From an uncultured Alphaproteobacteria bacterium (GTDB lineage: Bacteria; Pseudomonadota; Alphaproteobacteria; Sneathiellales; Sneathiellaceae), in the NCBI GenBank assembly GCA_937910835.1, contig CALEMG010000495.1, positions 1 to 9,605 on the forward strand: DNA of 9,605 nucleotides. The letters run 5' to 3'. Each line of letters begins with the position of its first letter. Position 1 is the first letter of the stretch. This document shows, one piece after another, positions 1 to 6,319 of this stretch. The notes under the pieces are model-generated. The model saw only the letters and a program-made list of their open reading frames with translations. It had not been told where the DNA came from and did not search any database. The translations under genes were made by a program, and so were the position numbers.

Positions 1-1
1 A

Positions 2-241
2 AACGACCTTTCTGGTAGTATCGGCAAGCTTGCGGAGTTTGATGACCCTGAAGTCAAAGCCCTTTTTGAGGAGGCGCGAGATCGCATCAAGGCAAGCCCT
101 GCCTTTCTGGGATGCATATCGAAGGGTGCGGAGCAGACAAACGACCTGTTCGCGCAAGGGTTCGATTTTCTGCTTTGCGCCGGGGATACGGGGCTAGTGT
201 CAAGCGCGGCGGCTGACTTGCTGAAAAATCTCAAGAAGTAG
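2..241 (+). CDS. HpcH/HpaI-family aldolase, C-terminal part (5' end outside window)
   Basis: The last 79 codons of a gene that enters from the left edge, ending in TAG at 239–241. Enzymes of this class II, metal-dependent family cleave or form 2-keto-3-hydroxy (di)acids to give pyruvate and an aldehyde. The visible part starts with NDLSGSIG, which matches the family's G-P-x-D-L-S-x-x-x-G loop, where the Asp binds the divalent metal; here that Asp is encoded at 5–7. It ends with a segment of the form GFDFLLCAGDTGLV, typical of the last strand and helix of the barrel (family value around 250 residues, so about two thirds are missing). The catalytic His/Arg half lies outside the window. It converges on the Ldh_2 dehydrogenase with only 27 bases between the stops, and no clear terminator is visible there. 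The exact substrate cannot be assigned; CitE-like lyases share the fold, but the DLS loop and C-terminus fit HpcH/HpaI better. Confidence 0.82.
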   Translation, partial: NDLSGSIGKLAEFDDPEVKALFEEARDRIKASPAFLGCISKGAEQTNDLFAQGFDFLLCAGDTGLVSSAAADLLKNLKK

Positions 242-268
242 ACAGACCAACTTGTTGGGGGCAGCTAG

Positions 269-1312
269 CTACAGCGTCACATTGTGGCTGGCGGCGGCTT
301 CGATGATCTGGCGCCATGTTTCCTCGTCAATGTCAATGCCATCAGCGCGGCGTTGCTCTCGCTGTGCCCGCTCTGGATCGCCCGGCAAGATGACATTGTC
401 GAACCCGGCGCGCGGCGGGGAATCGCGGACATAGTCGCACATGGCTTTCATCTCGCTTGCGATATAGTCCATCTCCGTCAGGCGGGCCGGATCAATGACG
501 ATGGAAAGCATGTTGTTGATGATGCGTGTATCACGGACATTCTTGGGCTGGATCGTGCCACCACCACCGATGGCCCCGGTCAGCAACTCGCACATCAGCG
601 CGAGGCCATAGCCTTTATGCTCCGCTAGCGGGAGGAGGGAACCAACCTCATCCGCGAACATGACACCGGGATCGGTGGAGGCATTGCCGTCCTTGTCGAT
701 AAGCAGACCTTCTTCCAATTCCTTGCCGCTGTTATGGGCAACGCGAATTTTTCCGAGCGCGACTTTGCTTGTGGCAAAATCAAGGATGATACGGGGTTCC
801 TCAGTGGTATCGGGGAGGGAGATACAGATCGGATTGGTGCCGTAGCGGGCATCCGCACCACGATGTGGCGCGACAAGCCCTCTATGGCCGGTGACATTGA
901 CAAAATGAATGGAGACAAGACCCGCATCGGCGCATTGCTCCCCATAGGTGCCGACACGGCCGATATGATGAGCATTGCGAAGCGCGGAGAGAGCGAGACC
1001 GGTTTCCCGGGCGACTGAGATGGTCTCTGCCATTGCTTCGCGCGCAACGACCTGACCGAAACCGGCGCGGCCGTCGAAAACCAGAATGGAACCATCCTTT
1101 TTGACAAGCTCCACATGCTCATTTGGATGAAGTGAGCCTGCTTTGATGTTGTCGATATAACGCGGGATCATCCCGACGCCATGGCTGTCATGACCGGAAA
1201 GATTGGCGAGGACAAGGTGATCGGCGACAATTGCCGCCTCAATAGGTTCGCTCCCGGCGGCTTTAAAAATTTCCTCAACGAAATCCTGCAAGACATCATG
1301 CTCAATACGCAT
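269..1312 (-). CDS. Ldh_2-family NAD(P)H-dependent malate/lactate/hydroxycarboxylate dehydrogenase (HcxB/YbiC-like)
   Basis: A 347-residue cytoplasmic oxidoreductase of the malate/L-lactate/ureidoglycolate dehydrogenase family (Ldh_2), which interconverts 2-hydroxy acids and 2-oxo acids and is unrelated to classical LDH/MDH. Visible motifs: GHDSHGVGM at residues 40–48, where His44 matches the proposed catalytic His of YiaK-type enzymes; HHIGRVG at 115–121; GTNP at 158–161; the FATSKVALGK segment at 179–188; and AEHKGYGLAL at 230–239. From memory the whole chain follows E. coli HcxB (YbiC), a broad 2-hydroxycarboxylate dehydrogenase, better than AllD or YiaK; this is recognition, not an alignment. 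The length is normal for the family. The ATG at 1312 has an AGGAG ribosome site about 10 bases upstream. It lies 27 bases after the SDR gene on the same strand, so the two are probably co-transcribed. Substrate unknown; the aldolase next door suggests a keto- or hydroxy-acid route. Confidence 0.9.
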   Translation of the reverse strand: MRIEHDVLQDFVEEIFKAAGSEPIEAAIVADHLVLANLSGHDSHGVGMIPRYIDNIKAGSLHPNEHVELVKKDGSILVFDGRAGFGQVVAREAMAETISVARETGLALSALRNAHHIGRVGTYGEQCADAGLVSIHFVNVTGHRGLVAPHRGADARYGTNPICISLPDTTEEPRIILDFATSKVALGKIRVAHNSGKELEEGLLIDKDGNASTDPGVMFADEVGSLLPLAEHKGYGLALMCELLTGAIGGGGTIQPKNVRDTRIINNMLSIVIDPARLTEMDYIASEMKAMCDYVRDSPPRAGFDNVILPGDPERAQREQRRADGIDIDEETWRQIIEAAASHNVTL

Positions 1313-1339
1313 AAATCGATCTCTCCTATTATTATTGTT

Positions 1340-2110
1340 TTATATTGCGGTCATGCCGCCATCGACAACAAGCTCAGAACCAGTTACATGGCGTGCCTCG
1401 TCGGAGGCGAGGAAGAGAATGCAATTGGCTATGTCCACCGGCTCCGCAGGGGTTTTTAACGGAACACGCCCGGGAATTGCGTCCCAGCCCTGATCAACAT
1501 TCCCGCCATACATCCCCATCAATTCGTCGCCCATATTGGTGCGGACAGGATCGGGATGCACGGAATTACAGCGAATGCCATAGTCCTTGTTGGCGCAGTG
1601 AATGGCGACGGGCTTGGTCAGCTGTCGTACCGCAGCTTTCGATGCGCCATATGCCGCGAGCGTTGGCGTGCCGATAATGGCAGCAACGGAGGATATATTG
1701 ACGATGGAGCCGCCCCTGCCCTTCATCGCCTTAACGGCGGCCTGACAACCCAGAAAAACGCCCTCGACATTCACCTTTTGAATAGCCTGCCAATGGGCGA
1801 GATCCGTATCCTCAATGGTTTGGTGGTCCCCGATTGCGAGAATGCCGGCGTTATTCACCAGAATATCTAGCCCAGCAGTTTCTTCGGCAGCCGCGGCCAT
1901 TGCCCGTTGCCAGTCCTCTTCTTTCGAGACGTCCTGCGCCAGGAACCGTGCTTTTGCACCGAGGTCTTTCGCCGCAGCCTCCCCCGCCTGTGTATCGATA
2001 TCCGTCATCAGGACATGTGCCCCTTCTTCGATGAAACGACGGGACGTTGCAAGGCCAATTCCTGTTGCGGCGCCTGTTACCAGCGCGACTTTGTTTGCTA
2101 ATCTATCCAT
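1340..2110 (-). CDS. Classical SDR-family NAD-dependent oxidoreductase
   Basis: A 256-residue short-chain dehydrogenase/reductase with the full classical signature: TGAATGIG cofactor loop at residues 12–19, NNAG at 86–89, Asn114, Ser141 (in NISS), and YGASK with Tyr154 and Lys158. Asp37 after the second strand (MTDID) predicts preference for NAD(H) over NADP(H). The overall sequence resembles the cyclopentanol dehydrogenase and 3-alpha/20-beta-hydroxysteroid dehydrogenase group, so a secondary alcohol or hydroxy-acid derivative is a likely substrate, but SDR substrate calls from sequence are unreliable. One oddity: the usual Pro-Gly after the active site reads His-Pro-Asp (Asp187). The ATG at 2110 is preceded by GGGGAG only about three bases away, a close but plausible ribosome site. 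It is the first gene of a two-gene unit with the Ldh_2 dehydrogenase. I could not identify its promoter in the 152-base gap upstream. Confidence 0.92.
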   Translation of the reverse strand: MDRLANKVALVTGAATGIGLATSRRFIEEGAHVLMTDIDTQAGEAAAKDLGAKARFLAQDVSKEEDWQRAMAAAAEETAGLDILVNNAGILAIGDHQTIEDTDLAHWQAIQKVNVEGVFLGCQAAVKAMKGRGGSIVNISSVAAIIGTPTLAAYGASKAAVRQLTKPVAIHCANKDYGIRCNSVHPDPVRTNMGDELMGMYGGNVDQGWDAIPGRVPLKTPAEPVDIANCILFLASDEARHVTGSELVVDGGMTAI

Positions 2111-2234
2111 GATCTCCCCTTTATTATTTTTATGGCGCCCATGACGAAGCGCCGCCTTTTAAAGATTTGGCGTCCGGCTATCTTTCCACATACCTCCGTA
2201 ATTTGCGAGACGGAAAGTCGCAGTATTAGAAATT

Positions 2235-2252
2235 GAATAGGTCGAATAGGTC
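2235..2252. repeat. Two tandem copies of a 9-bp unit
   Basis: GAATAGGTC occurs twice back to back, starting 10 bases past the stop codon of the Bax-like gene and about 125 bases upstream of the SDR start. It could be a small binding site or chance; nothing else in the gap supports either. Confidence 0.55.
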
Positions 2253-2262
2253 GGGGATGGGA

Positions 2263-3261
2263 TTACGTGCGGCTATCAGCCAGTTGCTCGGGGGTAAGGA
2301 TCGCGTCTTCGAAATCATCGAACTGGTTTGTCTCAATCAACGACCGCAAATTGTCCACATATTCCTGCCCCTTTTCAGAATAGACATGCAGCGTATCAAG
2401 GAGGGAGGAGGCACCAAACGCGGATTGCATGTTCGAATGACGGCGGGCGCGAACTTCTCGGAACTCGGCATAGGCCGAATGGGAATTAAGATTGTGAACA
2501 TAGGCCGCGATCGAGTCGGCGATAGAGTTGAACGCCTTTACTTCATGGGTTTCATCGTCGGCCCTGTCTTCCGGTACAATCCCTTTGCCGGTAGACCAGA
2601 CCCGTTGACCGAAGAGCGCATTGCCTTCTCGGGCGAAACGTGCCGTGCCCCATCCCGATTCTTCCACGGCCTGGGCAAGCGCCAGCGATACAGGGACTTT
2701 GTCGACCTTCAGTAGCAGTTGTTCCGGGTCGATAGCATCCTCTCGGTAGCGGACAGCCATCTCATCAAGCCAATATCGGTCTGCGGGGCGGAGGTTATGA
2801 TTCCCAGATTTATCTTGAAGGAGGGTCGAAAGACGCTCTCGCCGATCCATGATTTTCTCATTGGTGCTTAGAATGAGGGGCAACACAATCTTGATAAAGG
2901 CCTTCTTGCGCTGGTCCACGTCTGTAATGTCGGCAATATCAACCGGGACCTGCTTAACGTAAAAGCGTGGTACAGGCTGTCCATTACGAATGTCCCGCAA
3001 TTGGTAATCTACCTGACCTAAGGCGGCATCCAAAGAGGCCATGTCGAATTGGTCGGCTTGTTCAAGCTCTGGAATACTTCCCGCGTTGCGAACGAGCGAA
3101 GACGTGCTTTTGGCAAACAATGCCCGGCTCTCACCATAGGACGCAGTGCGGACATCATATGTACTATTAATAAGTTCAGGCACCAGATACGCCGTCACCA
3201 GAATCAGTCCTGCCAACGTCGCGATCTTGTTTGATTTAATACCGGATTTGAATAGCTGCAT
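2263..3261 (-). CDS. Membrane-anchored Bax-like glucosaminidase (peptidoglycan hydrolase)
   Basis: A 332-residue protein of the Bax/FlgJ-type glucosaminidase group (glycoside hydrolase 73-like), expected to cut the glycan of peptidoglycan in the periplasm. Residues about 12–30 form one hydrophobic segment after a basic start (KSGIKSNK), fitting a signal anchor with the rest outside the inner membrane. The catalytic region is VPVSLALAQA followed by EESGWGTARF near 189–209; Glu201 directly before SGWG is the expected acid. NALFGQRVW (214–222) and YSEKGQEYV (294–302) are typical of Bax homologues. Start choice: the frame stays open to a GTG at 3303 (14 residues longer), but that GTG has no ribosome site and lies almost at the predicted transcription start. 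The ATG at 3261 gives a cleaner anchor, although its ribosome site is also weak. The gene stands alone: 306 bases separate it from usp, and 152 from the SDR gene. Target bond and physiological role are inferred from the family. Confidence 0.85.
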   Translation of the reverse strand: MQLFKSGIKSNKIATLAGLILVTAYLVPELINSTYDVRTASYGESRALFAKSTSSLVRNAGSIPELEQADQFDMASLDAALGQVDYQLRDIRNGQPVPRFYVKQVPVDIADITDVDQRKKAFIKIVLPLILSTNEKIMDRRERLSTLLQDKSGNHNLRPADRYWLDEMAVRYREDAIDPEQLLLKVDKVPVSLALAQAVEESGWGTARFAREGNALFGQRVWSTGKGIVPEDRADDETHEVKAFNSIADSIAAYVHNLNSHSAYAEFREVRARRHSNMQSAFGASSLLDTLHVYSEKGQEYVDNLRSLIETNQFDDFEDAILTPEQLADSRT

Positions 3262-3314
3262 GATTAAATTCGCATTGTGCCCTAAGCCATCTAAATGTGC
3301 CACATACTAAAATA

Positions 3315-3355
3315 CTATATATAGACAGCACTGCGTTCTCTTACGCAATATATAG
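3315..3355. repeat. Compound inverted repeat over the putative promoter
   Basis: CTATATAT (3315–3322) is complementary to ATATATAG (3348–3355), and TGCGT (3332–3336) to ACGCA (3343–3347). Together they give 13 paired bases with a 9-base bulge on the left arm and a 6-base loop. The element covers both putative promoter boxes of the Bax-like gene, so it could be an operator or a cruciform. Low-complexity AT sequence makes the outer arm less meaningful. Confidence 0.45.
3320..3348 (-). promoter_or_regulatory. Putative sigma70-type promoter of the Bax-like gene
   Basis: On the minus strand, TTGCGT (3343–3348) and TCTATA (3320–3325) are separated by exactly 17 bases. Transcription would start near 3310, leaving a leader of about 50 bases before the ATG at 3261. 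The match to consensus is partial and the region is A/T-rich, so chance is possible. Confidence 0.33.
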
Positions 3356-3438
3356 GCCCAAAATGCTTGTTAGGTCACTTTGAGCCGAAGATGAAATATG
3401 TGGGTCTCTATCTATGATATCAAGAGCAGATTTTTTCA

Positions 3439-3480
3439 CGAAAATTTTTTCAATTGATTCAAGTGGTTATAAAATTTTCG
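3439..3480. repeat. 10-bp inverted repeat in AT-rich spacer
   Basis: CGAAAATTTT (3439–3448) is the exact reverse complement of AAAATTTTCG (3471–3480), with 22 bases between the arms. No T-run follows the right arm on the plus strand. Function unknown; it may be part of the transcription stop region after usp or simply AT-rich chance. Confidence 0.5.
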
Positions 3481-3494
3481 CCGGATTAGCTCAA

Positions 3495-3522
3495 ATTTAG
3501 CCCAAATTAAAATGGGCTAAAT
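3495..3522 (-). terminator. Perfect 10-bp hairpin downstream of usp, possible terminator
   Basis: ATTTAGCCCA (3495–3504) pairs perfectly with TGGGCTAAAT (3513–3522) around an 8-base A/T loop. It sits 46 bases past the usp stop codon on the minus strand, the right place to end the glnD–usp cluster transcript. After the stem the minus strand reads TTGAGC, so there is only a very short T-run. It is therefore an imperfect intrinsic terminator, or a 3' end stabiliser combined with Rho-dependent termination. Confidence 0.5.
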
Positions 3523-3567
3523 AGCGAATCGAATGGTCGGCGCAGACGGTAACAAGAACTGCCAAGA

Positions 3568-4053
3568 TCAAGTCACCGCGTCCAATTGCCGGGTTGTCAG
3601 ATTTCCCGGTACCACGGTAATCGGGATAGCGAAAGTACCGGACATCTCCCCGACAAGGCTCTTTATCAGAGGGCCGGGCCCGCCGGTATCCGGCGACGCG
3701 GCGAGCACAAGGACGCGGATATCGGAGTCTTCCTCGATCAGTGCCAGGACTTCCTCTTTCTTATGCCCATTACGGATGACGAATTCCGGCACGATGGTCG
3801 TTTCCTTCTGAATCTCCTCCGCGAGGTTCTGCAGGAGTTCTTCAGCGGCTTCGCGAGCCTCTTCCCGCATCGCCTGCTCCACACCCATCCAGTGCTGAAA
3901 CTCAGGCGGTTCAATGACATAGAGCAGGATCACACCTCCGCCAACGTGCCAAGCCCGGCGGCTGGCGAAGCGGATAGCCGACTTGCATTCCGGCGTTTCG
4001 TCGACGACGACAAGAAATTTGTTGCGCGCGCCGCTCTGGGTCTCCTCTGACAT
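3568..4053 (-). CDS. Universal stress protein (UspA family)
   Basis: A 161-residue single-domain Usp protein of the nucleotide-binding alpha/beta fold, cytoplasmic, usually linked to stress or growth arrest; no enzymatic role is assigned. It opens with the strand KFLVVVDET (residues 12–20, with the family Asp19), has the second strand GVILLYVIEPP (40–50), and ends with LVLAASPDTGGPGP and PITVVPG (115–150). The Gly-rich loop is only loosely like the ATP-binding G-x2-G-x9-G-S/T pattern, so ATP binding is uncertain. The start ATG at 4053 has GGAG seven bases upstream. A usp gene close to trpS and murJ is a recurring alphaproteobacterial arrangement. It follows the DUF2333 gene by 52 bases with no visible terminator, so it is probably the last gene of the transcript. 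The downstream hairpin at 3495–3522 is a candidate end. Confidence 0.9.
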   Translation of the reverse strand: MSEETQSGARNKFLVVVDETPECKSAIRFASRRAWHVGGGVILLYVIEPPEFQHWMGVEQAMREEAREAAEELLQNLAEEIQKETTIVPEFVIRNGHKKEEVLALIEEDSDIRVLVLAASPDTGGPGPLIKSLVGEMSGTFAIPITVVPGNLTTRQLDAVT

Positions 4054-4105
4054 AAAGACTCCGTCAGTTGTTTTTGGGAAAATTATCCTGCCACTATCGG
4101 CATGG

Positions 4106-5095
4106 TTATTTCAAGAGAATGTTGCTGATCTCTTGCAACTGTGTGCGGGCGCGTAATACATAGAAGCCCTGAGCTGTCAGGTGATTGGGGAGAAGCTGGG
4201 AATCCGGCGCGGCATTGACGACGATAAAGGGGTCAAGGTCGATCACGGACTTGAGGCTTGCCAGCATCTGTGCCCATACATTGGTAAGGTTACGCTCCTT
4301 GATCAGGCTCTCATAGTCTTGCGACAGCGCCTTTAGCAGTAAGTAGTAGCCATACGCCTGCCCTTTGACGCCATAGAAAATATCATCTGCCTTGAAATCG
4401 ATAATATCGCCGGAATTTTCATCGATATGCTTGTCGATTGTCGCCGTGGATGACCCGATATCAAGGGCAATTCGGTCAAGCGTCGCGAGTAAGTTGTCGG
4501 CGCGTTTTTCGAAGACTGCCTTTCCATCCGCCAGCCGCTTATTGTAACTGATGAGAGAGGAGCGGGCCTTCTCATATTGTTCTTCCGATGCGGCTGTTGG
4601 CAGCAAGGAAACCGACGGATCCCAAGCCCATTTCGTGCCTGAATATTGAAGCAACCCTGCGGCTTCCTGCAAATCAGGATCCGTCTGGCTTGATCCGCGG
4701 GTTCGGCCGATCTGGTCGGTCAGCTCAAACCCGAACCGCGCAAGGGCTGATATAACCCCCTGTTGGTAATTCGGCATATTGTCCAAGGCCGCAGACGGCA
4801 TGAAAAAAGGATCATTTGCTGTCCAGCGATTGACATTGATTTCACGATCAATCAGTCCGGCCATCATATCCACCGCATGGCTACCCCCGGCAACAACATT
4901 CGTTCCGGTTGGAATAAAATCGGTGTCATCCTCGATATTGTTGATCATGATCATGCCGACGGGATAATAGAGTAGCAGGAACAACAGAATGAGCAATGCG
5001 AAGACTTTCCAGCTTCGCTTCGCGCTTTCCCGAACCGCCGCGGCACCTCGACCAATCCGTTTTGTCTCTGGGCCGCTACTGCCGATTTCGCTCAT
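4106..5095 (-). CDS. DUF2333 family single-pass membrane protein, function unknown
   Basis: A 329-residue protein I recognise as DUF2333 (PF10095), a proteobacterial family without an assigned function. A polar, basic N-terminus (residues 1–30) is followed by one strong membrane segment at about 31–52 (VFALLILLFLLLYYPVGM), so most of the chain should face the periplasm. Visible conserved-looking blocks are GGSHAVDMMAGLIDREIN (70–87), WTANDPFFMPSAALDNMPNY (91–110) and a region rich in helices at 170–290. The last segment contains HLTAQGFYVLRARTQLQEI. No catalytic motif is evident, and the family name is from memory rather than a search. The ATG at 5095 has AGGA about five bases upstream. It lies 87 bases after trpS and 52 before usp on the same strand; the commonly seen neighbours in this locus do not include it. 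A structural or assembly role in the envelope is only a guess. Confidence 0.85.
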   Translation of the reverse strand: MSEIGSSGPETKRIGRGAAAVRESAKRSWKVFALLILLFLLLYYPVGMIMINNIEDDTDFIPTGTNVVAGGSHAVDMMAGLIDREINVNRWTANDPFFMPSAALDNMPNYQQGVISALARFGFELTDQIGRTRGSSQTDPDLQEAAGLLQYSGTKWAWDPSVSLLPTAASEEQYEKARSSLISYNKRLADGKAVFEKRADNLLATLDRIALDIGSSTATIDKHIDENSGDIIDFKADDIFYGVKGQAYGYYLLLKALSQDYESLIKERNLTNVWAQMLASLKSVIDLDPFIVVNAAPDSQLLPNHLTAQGFYVLRARTQLQEISNILLK

Positions 5096-5182
5096 CTATC
5101 CTGCCCCGTCACCGCGTGATCCGTTCATGTGGCTTCTATTAAAGATGTATGTTGTTTTGGCTCGACTTACAAGCGGCCTTCC

Positions 5183-6181
5183 TCACGGGCGGATAAATCC
5201 GACAACTTCTTTCACCTCTGCCATTACAGGTGCCGCGAGGGCAGCGGCGCGCTCTGCCCCTTCTTTCAAGATGGCATCCACATGCGCCGGGTCGGCCATG
5301 AGTTTTTTCATCTCCTCGCCTACGGGTCCGAATTTCTCAACCGCCAGATCTGTAAGTGCTGGTTTAAAGGTGGAGAAAGGCGCTCCGGCAAACTCATCGA
5401 GAACCGCTTGCTTGCTGAGATCGGCAAGCGCAGCATATATGCCAACAAGGTTGGCAGCTTCCGGCCGACCTTTCAAACCCTCTTCCGTTTCAGGTAGCGG
5501 ATCGGCGTCCGTTCGCGCCTTGCGGAGTTTTTTTGCGATGCTGTCCCGGTCATCCGTAAAGGTGATGCGCGAATAATCACTCGGGTCGGACTTCGACATT
5601 TTCTTGGATCCGTCCCGCAGGGACATGACACGGGTGGCCTCACCAAATATGAGCGGTTCCACCAGCGGGAAGATTTCCCTTTCATAATCATTGTTGAATT
5701 TCTGCGCGATATCGCGCGTCAGCTCCAGATGCTGCTTCTGATCCTCCCCAACCGGAACATGTGTCGCCTTATAGGCGAGGATATCGGCGGCCATCAGATT
5801 GGGATAGGCATAGAGGCCGACAGATGCATTCTCCCGGTTCTTGCCTGCCTTCTCCTTGAACTGGGTCATGCGGTTCAACCAGCCGAGCCGCGCAACGCAA
5901 TTGAATATCCAGGCGAGCTCAGCGTGAGCCGCGACGGTGCTCTGTGCAAAAATAATCGAGCGCTTGGAATCTACCCCTGCCGCCAGATAAGCGGCCGCGA
6001 CTTCCCGGGTATTGCTGCGCAAGTCCGTTGGATCCTGCCAGACCGTGATGGCATGCATATCGACGGCGCAATAGATGCATTCATAGTTATCCTGCAATCC
6101 AACGAAGTTACGAATGGCACCGAGATAGTTACCGAGATGAAGATTTCCGGTTGGCTGAACACCTGAGAAAATACGAGACAT
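5183..6181 (-). CDS. trpS: Tryptophan--tRNA ligase
   Basis: A 332-residue class I aminoacyl-tRNA synthetase that charges tRNA-Trp with tryptophan using ATP, in the cytoplasm. The HIGH-type motif is TGNLHLGN at residues 11–18, and the KMSKS loop is intact at 194–198. The specificity and ATP region VPVGEDQKQHLELTRDIA is at 142–159. The length matches bacterial TrpS (about 330). The ATG at 6181 has a GAGGAG ribosome site some nine bases upstream. It follows murJ with a 138-base gap that carries a candidate promoter directly after the murJ stop, so trpS may have its own expression besides read-through. No tryptophan-rich leader or T-box is visible. The murJ–trpS adjacency is a common alphaproteobacterial order. 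Identification is secure. Confidence 0.98.
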   Translation of the reverse strand: MSRIFSGVQPTGNLHLGNYLGAIRNFVGLQDNYECIYCAVDMHAITVWQDPTDLRSNTREVAAAYLAAGVDSKRSIIFAQSTVAAHAELAWIFNCVARLGWLNRMTQFKEKAGKNRENASVGLYAYPNLMAADILAYKATHVPVGEDQKQHLELTRDIAQKFNNDYEREIFPLVEPLIFGEATRVMSLRDGSKKMSKSDPSDYSRITFTDDRDSIAKKLRKARTDADPLPETEEGLKGRPEAANLVGIYAALADLSKQAVLDEFAGAPFSTFKPALTDLAVEKFGPVGEEMKKLMADPAHVDAILKEGAERAAALAAPVMAEVKEVVGFIRP

Positions 6182-6285
6182 GACTAAAAGCTCCTCACGC
6201 TTTGGACACGGGTCCCAAAATTGACGGGCTGACGATCAGGCCGCCGGGGCCGGGAAAGGGCTACTGCCCGGGAATTGATCCCGGC

Positions 6286-6314
6286 CTTATTGCAGGAGCC
6301 TTGCGGATCGTCAA
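6286..6314 (-). promoter_or_regulatory. Putative sigma70-type promoter for trpS
   Basis: On the minus strand TTGACG (6309–6314, five of six consensus) and AATAAG (6286–6291, four of six) are 17 bases apart. The -35 box begins six bases after the murJ stop. Transcription would start around 6279, giving a GC-rich leader of roughly 100 bases. A short hairpin (CCGGGA/TCCCGG, 6268–6284) would lie at the very start of this RNA. Confidence 0.45.
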
Positions 6315-6319
6315 CAGAT

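Larger units (their letters stand above)
3262..3567. other. AT-rich intergenic region between usp and the Bax-like gene
   Basis: This 306-base gap holds no convincing gene. It contains a 10-bp perfect hairpin near the usp end, a second 10-bp inverted repeat in A/T-rich sequence, and a compound dyad next to a putative promoter for the Bax-like gene. It is visibly richer in A and T than the flanking genes, especially from 3421 to 3530. Confidence 0.7.

Noticed and set aside
247..270. Small inverted repeats between the convergent aldolase and dehydrogenase genes
   Set aside because: The CCAAC/GTTGG stem is 5 bp with a 2-base loop, and AGCTAGCT is a simple palindrome. Neither has a T-run, so a terminator call is not supported.
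2134..2153. GGCGC/GCGCC hairpin upstream of the SDR gene
   Set aside because: The stem is only 5 bp with a 10-base loop. It has no T-run on the minus strand and no plus-strand gene that it could terminate.
3586..4050. Plus-strand open frame of 154 codons antisense to usp
   Set aside because: It mirrors the usp gene and has no family features; usp explains the sequence.
4989..5576. Plus-strand open frame of 195 codons
   Set aside because: It lies antisense across the ends of trpS and the DUF2333 gene, has low-complexity Ser/Ala/Arg-rich composition and no recognisable motif. The minus-strand genes are clear.
6182..6319. Tryptophan attenuator or T-box upstream of trpS
   Set aside because: No short leader frame with Trp codons and no T-box-like conserved bases are visible; there are only short GC hairpins.
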